Shown: positions 1 through 9,586 of the stretch, one piece after another | How positions within the stretch are numbered: the first letter of the stretch is position 1 | Layout: each line of letters opens with the position of its first letter | Source of the DNA: Xanthobacter autotrophicus Py2 | Lineage (GTDB): Bacteria; Pseudomonadota; Alphaproteobacteria; Rhizobiales; Xanthobacteraceae | Assembly: GCA_000017645.1 (NCBI GenBank) | Contig: CP000781.1 | Span: 1,454,001-1,518,000 of the forward strand | Direction: 5' to 3' | DNA length: 64,000 bases | Made by a program: the position numbers and the translations under genes | The notes under the pieces: model-generated | The model's input: only the letters and a program-made list of their open reading frames with translations | Told to the model about the DNA's origin: nothing | Databases searched by the model: none

Positions 1-831
1 GCGCTCGAACTCCACTTCGCAGGAGGCGTTGGAGCGGTTGCCGAGCTTGCGCTTGAGCCGGGTGAGGCGGACCCCGTTGACGCTGCCGTCTGGCCGGAAG
101 CGGGGCATCAGGAAGGCGGTGAGGCCGCCGGGCGCCTGCGCCAGCACCAGGAAGGCGTCGCTCATGGGGGCCGAGAGGAACCACTTGGCGCCGGTGATCT
201 CGTATTCGCTACCGCCGATGGGCACGGCCTGGGTGGTGTTGGAGCGTACGTCGGTGCCGCCCTGCCGCTCCGTCATGCTCATGCCGATGGTGACGGAGGC
301 CTTCTCCCAGAACGGCACGAAGCGGCCGTCATAGTTGCGGGCGCGGATGCGGGGCAGGAAATCGCGCAGCAGCTCCGGTGCCGCGGCAAGGCTTGCGGGG
401 GCGGCGTGGGTCATGGTGAGCGGGCAGACGTGGCCCGCCTCCACCTGGCTCACCACATAGAGCCGGGTCGCGCGCTGGGCATTGCCGCGCCGCGCCTCGG
501 CCGGTCGTGCCGGGCCATCCCAGCTGGAACAGTGGAGCCCCGCATCCATGCTTTGCGCCATCAAGGCGTGATAGGCGGGGTGGAATTCCACCACGTCGCA
601 GCGGCGGCCCTGGGGGTCGTGACTGTGCAACTCCGGCGGGTTCTCATTGGCCAGGCGGCCGAGGGCAAGCTGGTCCGAGCCGCCCCATTGGCCGCCGAAG
701 GCAAAGGCACCGCCGTTCATGCCGGCCCGCTCGGACGCGGCGGCGAGGGCGGGGTCTCCGGCGGCGAGATTGATGTCGCCGTAGGGCGGCGGCTGGTTCG
801 AGACCTCGTCCGCGAGGTGCGTGAAGTCCAT
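1..831 (-). CDS. aidB: AidB-like acyl-CoA dehydrogenase family flavoprotein (C-terminus cut by window edge)
   Basis: The 277 visible residues begin MDFTHLADEVSNQPPP and include LANENPPELHSHDPQGRR and DVVEFHPAYHALM, which are hallmarks of the AidB branch of acyl-CoA dehydrogenases. The segment MTERQGGTDVRSNTT matches the flavin-binding region. AidB proteins are FAD-containing, bind DNA, and are linked to protection against alkylation damage; acyl-CoA dehydrogenase activity is weak or incidental. The frame stays open to base 1, so the C-terminal helical and DNA-binding part lies outside the window. The start at 831 is supported by a GAGGAAA ribosome binding site seven bases upstream. It is the first gene of its transcript as far as can be seen. 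Confidence 0.85.
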   Translation of the reverse strand, partial: MDFTHLADEVSNQPPPYGDINLAAGDPALAAASERAGMNGGAFAFGGQWGGSDQLALGRLANENPPELHSHDPQGRRCDVVEFHPAYHALMAQSMDAGLHCSSWDGPARPAEARRGNAQRATRLYVVSQVEAGHVCPLTMTHAAPASLAAAPELLRDFLPRIRARNYDGRFVPFWEKASVTIGMSMTERQGGTDVRSNTTQAVPIGGSEYEITGAKWFLSAPMSDAFLVLAQAPGGLTAFLMPRFRPDGSVNGVRLTRLKRKLGNRSNASCEVEFER

Positions 832-1089
832 GGCGTTTCCTCGCCGGGGCCCGGCTCCTCGTCTCGGGAGCGGTGCGCCGGAACCGGCCGGCCCGCAGGT
901 GCATGCCCACGGGTCCGACACAGGCAAATTGGTGCGGGTTTTATCGATTTAATGCAAGAGGGTTGCAACCGGGCGCCCGCTCAATGAGGGGATGCTCTCG
1001 GTGCCCTGAGAGTGACGCAAGCCGCTCCCGTCGCACGAATGCGACGGCAACTGGGAAGGATATGCCGGCTGGTCCTGACGCAGGCCGGT

Positions 1090-1992
1090 TCAGATCGCCC
1101 CTGAGAAGGTATTGCATTGCTGCATGGAGCCGCCCTTCAGCCCGCGCGTGAACCAGTTCACCCGCTGCTGCGAGGTGCCGTGGGTGAAGCTGTCGGGCAC
1201 CGCATAACCTTGCGACTGCTTCTGTAGCCGGTCGTCGCCGATGGCTGTGGCGGCGTTCAGCGCCTCCTCCACATCGCCGGGCTCCAGAATGCGGAAGCGG
1301 GCATTGGCGTGGTAGGCCCACACCCCGGCGAGGCAATCGGCCATCAGCTCCACGCGGACGGACAGGTTGTTCGCCTCCGCCCGCGATGAGGCGCGCGCCT
1401 GCGCCTGCTGCACCTTGGGCAGGATGCCGATGAGGTTTTCCACATGGTGGCCCACCTCGTGGGCGATGACATAGGCGGCGGCGAAGTCGCCCGGCGCCTT
1501 GAAGCGGGTCTTCATCTCCTGGAAGAAGGAGAGGTCCAGATAGACCTTCTGGTCGAGCGGACAATAGAACGGCCCCATGGCCGACTGGGCGCCGCCGCAG
1601 GCCGAGCGCGTGGCGCCGGAGAACAGCACCAGCTTGGGATCCTGATAGGTCTTGCCATCGGCGCGGAACAGCTCGGTCCACACATCCTCGGTCTGGGCCA
1701 GCACGGCGGCGGCGAATCGGCCGAGCTCATCCTTGGGCGCGCCCTGGGGGGTGGTGCGCGGCGCGGCCTGCTGCTGCGGGGCGTTGCCGCCGCCCATGCC
1801 GTTGATGGCTTCCAGCCCGCCGATGAGCAGGGCCGGATTGATGCCCAGCGCCCAGCCGACGATGCCCACGATGATGATGGTGCCGATGCCGAGGCCGCCC
1901 CGGCCGCCCGGCATCTGGAAGCCGCCACCGCCACCGCCGTCGCCCCGCCGGTCTTCCACATTATCGCTGGAGCGGAAATCGTCCCAACGCAT
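1090..1992 (-). CDS. YpfJ-type neutral zinc metallopeptidase, membrane-anchored
   Basis: A 300-residue protein starting MRWDDFRSSDNVEDRRGDGG, the typical N-terminus of the putative neutral zinc metallopeptidase family (YpfJ). A glycine-rich cytoplasmic stretch is followed by one membrane helix (GIGTIIIVGIVGWALGINP). The catalytic domain carries HEVGHH with the zinc histidines near residues 178 and 182 and Glu179 as the general base. The family is widely conserved but its substrates are unknown. The frame is open 53 codons further upstream, but the family N-terminus and conservation of the MRWDD start argue for 1992. It is divergent from rnhB, with about 200 bases of shared upstream DNA. Confidence 0.87.
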   Translation of the reverse strand: MRWDDFRSSDNVEDRRGDGGGGGGFQMPGGRGGLGIGTIIIVGIVGWALGINPALLIGGLEAINGMGGGNAPQQQAAPRTTPQGAPKDELGRFAAAVLAQTEDVWTELFRADGKTYQDPKLVLFSGATRSACGGAQSAMGPFYCPLDQKVYLDLSFFQEMKTRFKAPGDFAAAYVIAHEVGHHVENLIGILPKVQQAQARASSRAEANNLSVRVELMADCLAGVWAYHANARFRILEPGDVEEALNAATAIGDDRLQKQSQGYAVPDSFTHGTSQQRVNWFTRGLKGGSMQQCNTFSGAI

Positions 1993-2199
1993 CGCACGCC
2001 TCCCGCACAGGCTTTCCGGCCTTGACCAGATCGCGTCCGGGCTCCCGAGGGTCGCCTTGAACGCCGTCTCGAACATGGGCTTACATCGTGACAGGAGCAA
2101 TGCCCAGCCCGTCGCCGGGTTCCATGGTATCAAGACGCCAGGGCCGCGCATCGACCGAAGGTGGCTCGGTTCACCCTCAGATCAGGGTTTGTCTTCCCC

Positions 2200-2949
2200 A
2201 TGGCGCCGCGTCCGAAAGCCCCTCCCCAGCCCGCAGAGCCCGATCCCGCGCTGCCAAGGCCACGCGGCCGGCCGCCGAAGGCGGGGGCTGTCACAGCAGG
2301 CTGGGTGGGCCTCGACTTCACACGTGAGCGCGCGCTCTACGCCGACGGGCGCGCCCCCGTCGCCGGTGCCGACGAGGTGGGTCGGGGCCCGCTTGCAGGC
2401 CCGGTGGTGGCGGCGGCCGTGGTGCTGGATCCGGCGCGGGTGCCGCAGGGGCTCGATGATTCGAAGAAGCTGACGCGGGCAAAACGCGAGTCGCTTTATC
2501 TGGAGATCTGCGCCACCGCCGAAGTCGCCATTGCCCTCGCCCCGCCGGAGCGCATCGACCGGGACAACATCCGCCAGGCGACGCTCTGGGCGCTCGCGAA
2601 CGCGGTGCGGGGCCTGCCGTGCCGGCCGGCGTTCCTTCTCGTGGACGGAAATGATCCGCCGCGGGTCGACTGCGAGGTGGAGGCCATCGTGGGGGGTGAC
2701 GGGCTCGTCGCTTCCATCGCGGCGGCGTCCATCGTGGCCAAGGTGGTGCGCGACCGGTTGATGGCGGGTGTCGGCGCCGCCTTTCCCGCCTACGGGTTCG
2801 AGCGCCACATGGGCTATGGCACCCGGGAGCATGGCGCGGCGCTGAAGGCCCACGGGCCATGCCTGCACCACCGTCGGTCGTTCGCGCCGGTGCGTGAGCA
2901 GCAGCTTGGCCTGTTTCCAGCCCCCGGGGAGCTGGAGGAGGCGGACTGA
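2200..2949 (+). CDS. rnhB: Ribonuclease HII
   Basis: RNase HII cleaves the RNA strand of RNA-DNA hybrids and single ribonucleotides in DNA. The protein shows [19 protein letters not shown] with the first two acidic metal ligands, then DDSKKL, LLVDGND with the third acidic residue, and [17 protein letters not shown]. About 40 N-terminal residues rich in proline and lysine precede the catalytic domain, which is common in Rhizobiales. The start is uncertain. An in-frame GTG at 2161 would add 13 residues, and neither start has a strong ribosome binding site; the ATG at 2200 is chosen because MAPRPKAPP resembles family N-termini. The end faces cydB, 54 bases away. Confidence 0.93.
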   Translation: MAPRPKAPPQPAEPDPALPRPRGRPPKAGAVTAGWVGLDFTRERALYADGRAPVAGADEVGRGPLAGPVVAAAVVLDPARVPQGLDDSKKLTRAKRESLYLEICATAEVAIALAPPERIDRDNIRQATLWALANAVRGLPCRPAFLLVDGNDPPRVDCEVEAIVGGDGLVASIAAASIVAKVVRDRLMAGVGAAFPAYGFERHMGYGTREHGAALKAHGPCLHHRRSFAPVREQQLGLFPAPGELEEAD

Positions 2950-3003
2950 GGGGTGCGCGTCCCTCAGTGCAGATCCTTCAGTGCAGTCCTCAGGACAAGC
3001 CGG

Positions 3004-4008
3004 TCAGTGGTAGCCCTCGCCCTCGCGGACCTTGCCGCGGAAGATCCAGTAGACGAACACGATGTAGCCCAGCACCACCGGCAGCAGGAAGATGACGCCG
3101 AACAGCATCAGGATCTGGCTCGGCGCGGCGGCGGCGGTCTGCCACACGGTGAGGCTTGGCGGCACCAGATAGGGAAAGGTGGAGATGGCAAGGCCCAGGA
3201 AGCCGAGCACGAACAGCCCCACGGTGCCGAAGAATGGCAGCATTTCCCGCCCGGACTTCAGCCAGTGCAGCACCGCCAGGGCGACCAGTACGGTGATGAC
3301 GGGCACCGGCGCGAGGAAGAAGATGTTGGGCCGCGAGAACCAGCGGGTGGCGATGCGGTCGAACGCGATGGGGGTCCACAGGCTGACCACCGCCATCATG
3401 GCCATCACCGCCAAAAGCAGGGGAATGGCGTGGGCGCGGGCGCGCTCGGCCACCACGCCATCGGTCTTGATGAGCAGCCAGGTGGAGCCCAGCAGCGCAT
3501 AGCCCAGCACCACGCCGATGCCGCACAGGGCGGCAAACGGCGTCGCCCAATCCAGAGGGCCGCCGGCAAAGGCGCCGTTCTTCACGGTGATGCCCTGCAC
3601 CAGCCCGCCCAGGACCACCCCCTGAGCGAAGGCCGCCACCAGCGATCCGCCGGCGAAGGCTGCATTCCACCAGCGCCGGCTGGTCAAGGCGACCCATCGA
3701 AACTCGAAGGCGACGCCGCGGAACACCAAGGCGAGCAGCATGATGATGACGGGCAGGTAGAGCGCCGGCATCACCACCGCATAGGCCTTGGGGAAGGCGA
3801 CCCACAGGCCGCCGCCGCCGAGGATGAGCCAGGTCTCGTTGCCGTCCCAGAACGGCGCCACCGTGTTCATCATGGTGTCGCGCTCGCGCTCTTCCTTGGC
3901 GAACGGAAACAGGATGCCGATGCCCAGGTCGAAGCCGTCGAGCACCACGTACATGATGACCGCGACACCGATGATGCCGCCCCATATGACGGGGAGATAC
4001 CATTCCAT
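3004..4008 (-). CDS. cydB: Cytochrome bd-type quinol oxidase subunit II
   Basis: A 334-residue membrane protein beginning MEWYLPVIWGGIIGVAVIMY and continuing VLDGFDLGIGILFPF, the signature N-terminus of CydB/CioB. Later segments include FWDGNETWLILGGGGLW and eight to nine predicted membrane helices. It forms the heterodimer with CydA that oxidises ubiquinol and reduces oxygen to water without proton pumping, with high affinity or cyanide tolerance. It follows cydA by 40 bases with a GAGAGGAT element before the start, so both are probably one transcript. No cydX-like small gene is visible downstream, where only 54 bases separate it from the convergent rnhB. Confidence 0.96.
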   Translation of the reverse strand: MEWYLPVIWGGIIGVAVIMYVVLDGFDLGIGILFPFAKEERERDTMMNTVAPFWDGNETWLILGGGGLWVAFPKAYAVVMPALYLPVIIMLLALVFRGVAFEFRWVALTSRRWWNAAFAGGSLVAAFAQGVVLGGLVQGITVKNGAFAGGPLDWATPFAALCGIGVVLGYALLGSTWLLIKTDGVVAERARAHAIPLLLAVMAMMAVVSLWTPIAFDRIATRWFSRPNIFFLAPVPVITVLVALAVLHWLKSGREMLPFFGTVGLFVLGFLGLAISTFPYLVPPSLTVWQTAAAAPSQILMLFGVIFLLPVVLGYIVFVYWIFRGKVREGEGYH

Positions 4009-4048
4009 GGCTTGTATCCTCTCACGCGTCGGTTGACGGGACGATGTT

Positions 4049-5443
4049 TCAGGTGCCGGGAGTCATCTGGCCTTCGCCGTGGGCGGCGGCCATGGGGCTG
4101 GTGGGCCGCTCGGTGCTCGGCGGCTCGATCATCGTGCCACCGGGACCGCGCACGATGAGGCGGTTCATGAAATAGAGGCCGGTGGCGAAGATGATGCCGT
4201 AGACGATGAGGAACAGCACCAGTGTCAGCGCCACGGTCCAGCCCGCGAGGGGCGACATGGCGTCCTCGGTGCGCAGCAGGCCGTCCACCACCCAGGGCTG
4301 GCGGCCCTGCTCGGTAACGATCCAGCCCGACAGGATGGCGATGAAGCCCAGTGGCCAAGCCCAGGAACACAGGCGCAGATACCAGCGGGTGATGGTCTCC
4401 TCATCCCGGTAGATCAGCCACGCGCCGATCCAGCCGAGGAGGATCATCACCACGCCCACGCCCACCATGGCGCGGAAACCGAAGAACGGGCCGAGCACCG
4501 GCGGTCGGTCCTGCGGGGCGAAGTCCTTCAGTCCCGGGAACAGGCCGTCCAGGCTGTGGGTGATCATCAGCGAGGCGCCGCGCGGGATGGAGATCTCAAA
4601 GAGGTTCTTCTCCGCCTTCTCGTCGGGCCAGGCGAACAGCACCAGGGGCGCCGGCTCCTTGCTGTCCCAATGGGCCTCGACGGCGGCGATCTTGGCCGGC
4701 TGGTAGTGGGCGGTGTTGAGGCCGTGGCTGTCGCCCACGAAGGCCTGGATGGGGCCGACGATGGCGAGCATGCCGATGCCCATCACCATCATCACCCGCG
4801 ATTCCTCAGGGAACTTGCCGGCCAGCAGGTAGCGCGCGCCCACCGACAGAACCACCAGCGAGGTGGTGAGATAGGCCGCCAGCAGCATGTGGGGCAGGCG
4901 CCAGTGGAAGCTCGGGTTGAAGATGATCTTCAGCCAGTCCAGCGGGTAGGCGACGCCGTCGCGCAGCTCGAAGCCGGCGGGGGTCTGCATCCAGCTGTTG
5001 GCGGAAAGGATCCAGAAAGCCGACATGAAGGTGCCGAACGCGACCACGCAGCACGACAGCACATGCAGCCACGGCGGCACCCGGTTCCAGCCGAACAGCA
5101 TGATGCCGAGGAAGGTCGCCTCCAGGAAGAAGGCGGTCAGCACCTCGAAGCCGATGAGCGGTGCCACCACCGAGCCCACGAACTCGGCATAGCGGCTCCA
5201 GTTGGTGCCGAACTGGTAGGACAGCACGATGCCGGACACCACGCCCATGGCGAAGGACACGGCGAAGATCTTGGTCCAGAACCGTGCAAGGCGATGGTAC
5301 ACGTCGCGGCCGGTCTTCAGCCAGATCAGTTCCAGCGTCGCGATGAAGGCGGAAAGCCCGATGGTGAAGGCCGGGAAGATGACGTGGAAGGAGACCGTGA
5401 AGGCGAACTGAATACGCGCGAGGGTCACCGGATCGAAATCCAT
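4049..5443 (-). CDS. cydA: Cytochrome bd-type quinol oxidase subunit I (short Q-loop, CIO-like)
   Basis: A 464-residue CydA. The N-terminal FTVSFHVIFPAFTIG contains the haem ligand histidine (His20 here). FHWRLPHMLLAAYL supplies a second conserved histidine, and GWIVTEQGRQPW is the invariant quinol-site region. At 464 residues the Q-loop is short, as in cyanide-insensitive oxidases (CioA) rather than the longer E. coli CydA. It is the first gene of a cydAB pair. The upstream DNA up to the next gene at 6303 is unusually long, but no TTGAT-N4-ATCAA anaerobox was found there, so direct FNR-type control is not apparent. CioA is an equally good name. Confidence 0.96.
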   Translation of the reverse strand: MDFDPVTLARIQFAFTVSFHVIFPAFTIGLSAFIATLELIWLKTGRDVYHRLARFWTKIFAVSFAMGVVSGIVLSYQFGTNWSRYAEFVGSVVAPLIGFEVLTAFFLEATFLGIMLFGWNRVPPWLHVLSCCVVAFGTFMSAFWILSANSWMQTPAGFELRDGVAYPLDWLKIIFNPSFHWRLPHMLLAAYLTTSLVVLSVGARYLLAGKFPEESRVMMVMGIGMLAIVGPIQAFVGDSHGLNTAHYQPAKIAAVEAHWDSKEPAPLVLFAWPDEKAEKNLFEISIPRGASLMITHSLDGLFPGLKDFAPQDRPPVLGPFFGFRAMVGVGVVMILLGWIGAWLIYRDEETITRWYLRLCSWAWPLGFIAILSGWIVTEQGRQPWVVDGLLRTEDAMSPLAGWTVALTLVLFLIVYGIIFATGLYFMNRLIVRGPGGTMIEPPSTERPTSPMAAAHGEGQMTPGT

Positions 5444-6302
5444 CGGGTCCGCTCCTTGTCGTCCGCTCAGGAGGCCGCCGGGCGATCCGCCGGCATGCTC
5501 CAGGGGGGCACCCCGGCCACGGGCTGGATCCGATCCGGACAGCGCTCAGGCCGGCCTTTTGTCGCCCCGCGGCCAGTTACACAGGCCGAGAGAACCATTT
5601 CCCAGAAAACAACGGGACAATAGCGGCGTACCGGGACCGCGTCGATACGCCAAGTGGGTATGTACACCGTCAGGTTGGTGCCGCGTTGCCGCAGGGGCGC
5701 AGGATTGCGAGCGCGCGCAACGATGTCTCCAGCTGCCCTTGCGGTGGCTCGCGCAGGCGTGTTGCCGCGTTGCAAAAAGGCCTTGACCTCGCCGTTTCGC
5801 GGCGCGATAGGCGGGCGCGACGGCCCCGTGCCGGTCAATCGAAAGTCGTTCCTCTGATGGACAGTTCCAGTCGATCTAGCTCGAGCCTGCTCGCAGCGGC
5901 ACGGACCTGACCTTTCGCGTCCGGTTCGTCCTCCCGCCGCCGCAGGCTCCGGGATGAAAGGTGAACCCATGCGGACGCTTCCTTTCCGCACACAGCCTTT
6001 GCACAAGCCCCTGTTCCGTAGGCATCGCACCTGCCGGACCAGCGCATCGGGGCAGGACCGAAGTCGGCGCTGACGTCGCCGCGTGCGGCGCCTTGTGGCT
6101 GCGCACGTGGCCGTGCAAGTGGCCGTGATCGAGTGCGCCGTCCCGCCGCGACCACCTCTCGGGTAACGCGGGGACGAGCGCTTCGAGCCCAAGACGTTGG
6201 GAATCCAACACGTCGAGCATTCCGCTCGGGTCCGCGCCGTCAGGGGCGGACCCAACGTGCTCCGGCCGGCCGAACCCTCACGCCGAAATCGGATCCTTGA
6301 TC
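5444..6302. other. Long divergent intergenic region between cydA and the ABC permease
   Basis: About 860 bases with no convincing gene. It must hold the divergent promoters for cydAB and the ABC transporter. A stem-loop with 8-bp perfect arms (GGGTCCGC/GCGGACCC, 6228-6253) lies about 50 bases before the permease start and would be in its leader. A 34-codon arginine-rich frame from 5969 has only a weak AAAGGTG element before it and resembles no known protein. No repeats, RNA genes or FNR box were recognised. Confidence 0.5.
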
Positions 6303-8051
6303 ATGTCGATGCATCACCCGGCCCTGGAAGCGGGCCGCCGGCGCACGTTCGCGCCGAACCTCTGGGACGCGCTCGCCTTCGGCCTGCTGTTCGGCGGGCT
6401 CATTCTCATGGTCCACGGCGGCAAGGAGACACTGGCGCCACTGGCCGCGCTCGACCTTGCGCCGGTCTCGCTCGATCCGGCCATGCTGCCGGAGTACGCG
6501 CTGCGCACCACCATGCGCATGCTGGCGGCCATCGTGGCCTCGCTGGTCTTCACCTTCGCCTACGGCGCGCTGGCGGCGAAAAGCCGGCGGGCGGAGATGG
6601 TGCTGGTGCCCATGCTGGACATCCTCCAGTCGGTGCCGGTGCTGGGCTTCCTGTCTTTCACCGTGGTGGGGTTCATGTCCCTGTTCCCCGGCCGGGTGCT
6701 GGGGGTGGAGCTGGCGGCCATCTTCGCCATCTTCACCAGCCAGGCCTGGAACATGACCTTCAGCTTCTACCAGTCGCTGAAGACGGTGCCGCGCGACCTC
6801 GACGAGGCCACCCGCAGCTTCCGCCTTTCCGGCTGGCAGCGCTTCTGGCGGCTGGAAGTGCCGTTCTCCATGCCGGGGCTGGTGTGGAACACCATGATGT
6901 CCATGTCGGGGGGCTGGTTCTTCGTGGTGGCCTCCGAGGCCATCTCGGTGGGCGACACCACCATCACCCTGCCGGGCGTCGGTTCCTATGTGGCGCTCGC
7001 CATCAAGGAGCAGAACCTCGCCGCCGTGGGCTGGGCGGTGCTCGCCATGCTGGCGGTGATCCTGCTCTATGACCAGCTGCTGTTCCGCCCGCTGGTGGCG
7101 TGGGCCGACAAGTTCCGGGTGGAGACCTCCGCCAGCGGCGCGGCGCCGCGCTCCTGGCTGTTGTCCGCCGCCCGCCGCACTTATCTGTTCCAGCGCGTGC
7201 TGCAGCCCTTGGGCGCCATGCTGGCGGCGGTGCCGCGCCAGCGCCTCGCCTTCTCCGCGCCGGTGTCGCAGGACACCCGCCGCGTGGTGGAAAGCGCCTG
7301 GGCCAGCCCCTGGGCGGAGGGCATCTGGCTGGCGCTGGTGTTCGCCGTGGCCGGCTACGCGCTGTACGTAATCGTTGCCTTCGTCGGCACCGAGCTGACC
7401 CTGCCCGAGGTGACCCAGGTATTCGGCCTCGGCGTCCTCACCATGATCCGGGTGATCGTGCTGATCGCGCTGGCGACCCTGATCTGGGTGCCCATCGGGG
7501 TGTGGATCGGGCTGCGGCCGCGCTGGGCCCAAAGGGTCCAGCCGCTGGCCCAGTTCCTCGCCGCCTTCCCGGCCAACATCATCTTCCCGTTCGCGGTGGT
7601 GGCCATCGTGCGGCTGGGGCTGGACCCGGACATCTGGCTGTCGCCGCTGATGGTGCTCGGCACCCAGTGGTACATCCTGTTCAATGTGGTGGCCGGGGCG
7701 AGCGCCTTTCCCAACGACCTGAAGGAAGCCGCCTCCACCTTCCGCATCCGCGGCTGGAACTGGTGGCGCAAGGTGATGCTGCCGGGGATCTTTCCCTATT
7801 ACGTCACCGGCGCCATCACTGCGAGCGGCGGGTCGTGGAACGCCTCCATCGTCGCCGAGGTGGCGAGCTGGGGCGACACCACGCTGAGGGCCCACGGGGT
7901 GGGCGCCTACATCGCCGATGCGACCGCCGCCGGCGACTATCCGCGCATCGTGCTCGGGGTGGCGGTGATGTCCATCTTCGTCATCTTTTTCAACCGCCTG
8001 CTGTGGCGCCCCATGTTCACGTTCGCCGGCCGTCGCCTGCGCCTCGACTGA
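6303..8051 (+). CDS. ABC transporter permease, two fused BPD_transp_1 domains (nitrate/sulfonate/bicarbonate class)
   Basis: An inner-membrane permease of about 582 residues built from two homologous halves, each with roughly six membrane helices and an EAA-type loop (DEATRSFRLSGWQRFWRLEV near residue 175; KEAASTFRIRGWNWWRKVML near residue 480). Each half also carries the GGSWN/GGWFF and GDTT segments typical of SsuC/NrtB-like permeases. Fusion means one polypeptide replaces the usual homodimer. The ATG at 6303 is preferred over a TTG two codons earlier; 6309 is also possible. The ATPase gene follows after 11 bases. No periplasmic binding protein gene lies next to it, so the substrate cannot be read from context. 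Confidence 0.88.
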   Translation: MSMHHPALEAGRRRTFAPNLWDALAFGLLFGGLILMVHGGKETLAPLAALDLAPVSLDPAMLPEYALRTTMRMLAAIVASLVFTFAYGALAAKSRRAEMVLVPMLDILQSVPVLGFLSFTVVGFMSLFPGRVLGVELAAIFAIFTSQAWNMTFSFYQSLKTVPRDLDEATRSFRLSGWQRFWRLEVPFSMPGLVWNTMMSMSGGWFFVVASEAISVGDTTITLPGVGSYVALAIKEQNLAAVGWAVLAMLAVILLYDQLLFRPLVAWADKFRVETSASGAAPRSWLLSAARRTYLFQRVLQPLGAMLAAVPRQRLAFSAPVSQDTRRVVESAWASPWAEGIWLALVFAVAGYALYVIVAFVGTELTLPEVTQVFGLGVLTMIRVIVLIALATLIWVPIGVWIGLRPRWAQRVQPLAQFLAAFPANIIFPFAVVAIVRLGLDPDIWLSPLMVLGTQWYILFNVVAGASAFPNDLKEAASTFRIRGWNWWRKVMLPGIFPYYVTGAITASGGSWNASIVAEVASWGDTTLRAHGVGAYIADATAAGDYPRIVLGVAVMSIFVIFFNRLLWRPMFTFAGRRLRLD

Positions 8052-8062
8052 AGGAGGAAACA

Positions 8063-9406
8063 ATGGCTGTGATCGATCGGGCCGCGCCGCGCCCTGCAAC
8101 CGAAGGCGCCTTCCTCGTCAACGCCTCGGGCGTGCGGCAGGTCTACGCCAAGGGCGACAATGCCGACCTCGTGGTGCTGGACGACGTGTCCCTCACCATC
8201 CGCGAGGGCGAGGTGGTGGGCCTGCTCGGCCGCTCCGGCTCGGGCAAGTCCACGCTCCTGCGCATCATTTCCGGACTGGTGAAGCCCACCTCGGGCCGCG
8301 TGGAGTGGCGCGGCAAGCCTGTGACCGGCCCCAGCGAGGGCCTGTCCATGGTGTTCCAGAGCTTCGCGCTGTTCCCCTGGCTCACCGTGCTGGAGAATGT
8401 GGAGGTGGGGCTGGAGGCCATCGGCGTGCCGGCGGCGGAGCGGCGCCGCCGCGCCATTGAGGCCATCGACCTCATCGGCCTCGACGGCTTCGAGAGCGCC
8501 TATCCCAAGGAGCTGTCTGGCGGGATGCGCCAGCGCGTGGGCTTTGCCCGGGCGCTGGTGGTGCATCCGCGCCTGATGCTGATGGACGAGCCCTTCTCGG
8601 CTCTGGACGTGCTGACCGCCGAGACTTTGCGCACCGACCTCATCGACCTGTGGATCGAAGGCCGGCTGCCCATCAAGTCCATCCTCATGGTCACGCACAA
8701 TATCGAGGAGGCGGTGCTGATGTGCGACCGCATCCTCATCTTCTCCTCCAATCCCGGGCGGGTGGCGGCGGAGATCAGGATCGACCTGCCGCATCCGCGC
8801 TCGCGGCTCGATCCCGTGTTCCGCGCCATCGTGGATGACATCTACGGCCGCATGACCCAGCGCTCCCCGGCGGAGAAGGAGGCGCGCAAGGGCGAAGGCG
8901 CCTTGCCGGGCACCGGCATCGGCATGGCGCTGCCCCACATCTCGACCAACCTCATCTCCGGCCTGATGGAGGCGCTCGCCGCGCCGCCCTACGCCGGGAA
9001 GGCCGACCTGCCGGACCTCGCCGCCACCCTGCAGATGGAGGTGGACGAGCTGTTCCCCATCGTCGAGACGCTCCAGCTCATGCGCTTCGCCGAGCTGGAG
9101 GCCGGCGACGTGACCCTGACCGAGGCCGGGCGGCGGTTCGTGGATCTCGACGTGGATGCGCGCAAGCGCCTGTTCGCAGAGCATCTTCTGGCCTATGTGC
9201 CGCTGGCGGCACTCATCCGCAGGGTGCTGGACGAACGGCCCAGCCATAAGGCACCGTTCACGCGCTTTTCCGAGGAATTGGAAGACTATATGTCCGAAGA
9301 CTTCGCGGAAAACACCCTGCGCGCCCTCATCACCTGGGGGCGCTACGGCGAATTGTTCGGCTATGACGAGCATACCCGCCAGTTCAACCTGGAAAACCCG
9401 ACCTGA
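8063..9406 (+). CDS. ABC transporter ATP-binding protein with C-terminal AAA-associated domain
   Basis: A 447-residue ATPase partner of the upstream permease. Walker A is GRSGSGKST, the Q-loop is VFQSFALFPW, the signature is LSGGMRQR, Walker B is LMLMDEPFSALD and the switch is THN. The first 260 residues resemble NrtD/SsuB. The remaining 180 or so form the AAA-associated C-terminal domain found in a subset of nitrate/sulfonate/bicarbonate-type importers. It has winged-helix-like character (PDLAATLQMEVDELFPIVET) and may be regulatory; its function is unproven. A strong AAGGAGGAAA ribosome binding site sits right after the permease stop codon. It ends the two-gene operon. Confidence 0.9.
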   Translation: MAVIDRAAPRPATEGAFLVNASGVRQVYAKGDNADLVVLDDVSLTIREGEVVGLLGRSGSGKSTLLRIISGLVKPTSGRVEWRGKPVTGPSEGLSMVFQSFALFPWLTVLENVEVGLEAIGVPAAERRRRAIEAIDLIGLDGFESAYPKELSGGMRQRVGFARALVVHPRLMLMDEPFSALDVLTAETLRTDLIDLWIEGRLPIKSILMVTHNIEEAVLMCDRILIFSSNPGRVAAEIRIDLPHPRSRLDPVFRAIVDDIYGRMTQRSPAEKEARKGEGALPGTGIGMALPHISTNLISGLMEALAAPPYAGKADLPDLAATLQMEVDELFPIVETLQLMRFAELEAGDVTLTEAGRRFVDLDVDARKRLFAEHLLAYVPLAALIRRVLDERPSHKAPFTRFSEELEDYMSEDFAENTLRALITWGRYGELFGYDEHTRQFNLENPT

Positions 9407-9469
9407 GGTCTTCCGGCCTACCCCATCCTCCGGCGGCGCACGCCGAAGGATGGGGTCGAAGCCGATACA

Positions 9470-9586
9470 CTACTGCCCAAGATACTTGATCAGGGCGGCG
9501 ATACCGAGAACGACGAGTACGAGGATCAGGACGCCAAGGAGCCACATGCCCCCTCCGACGCCGTCCATCATTCCATAATTCATCAT
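9470..9586 (-). CDS. 38-residue single-pass membrane peptide, coupled to the upstream MFS gene
   Basis: A short frame, MMNYGMMDGVGGGM followed by a hydrophobic helix (WLLGVLILVLVVLGIAAL) and a charged end IKYLGQ. It resembles the membrane part of small SHOCT-type proteins but lacks the SHOCT tail. Its ATG overlaps the stop codon of the MFS gene as ATGA (9583-9586), and GGGAGGA lies seven bases upstream, so translation is well supported. The context suggests a small partner or stabiliser of the transporter; this is inference. Confidence 0.68.
   Translation of the reverse strand: MMNYGMMDGVGGGMWLLGVLILVLVVLGIAALIKYLGQ

Noticed and set aside
2950..3003. CydX-like small gene after cydB
   Set aside because: Only 54 bases separate cydB from rnhB and no hydrophobic frame with a start codon exists there.
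5969..6073. 34-codon frame MRTLPFRTQPLHKPLF... in the cydA-ABC intergenic region
   Set aside because: Only a weak AAAGGTG element, arginine-rich composition typical of random frames, and no similarity; not enough for a leader peptide call.
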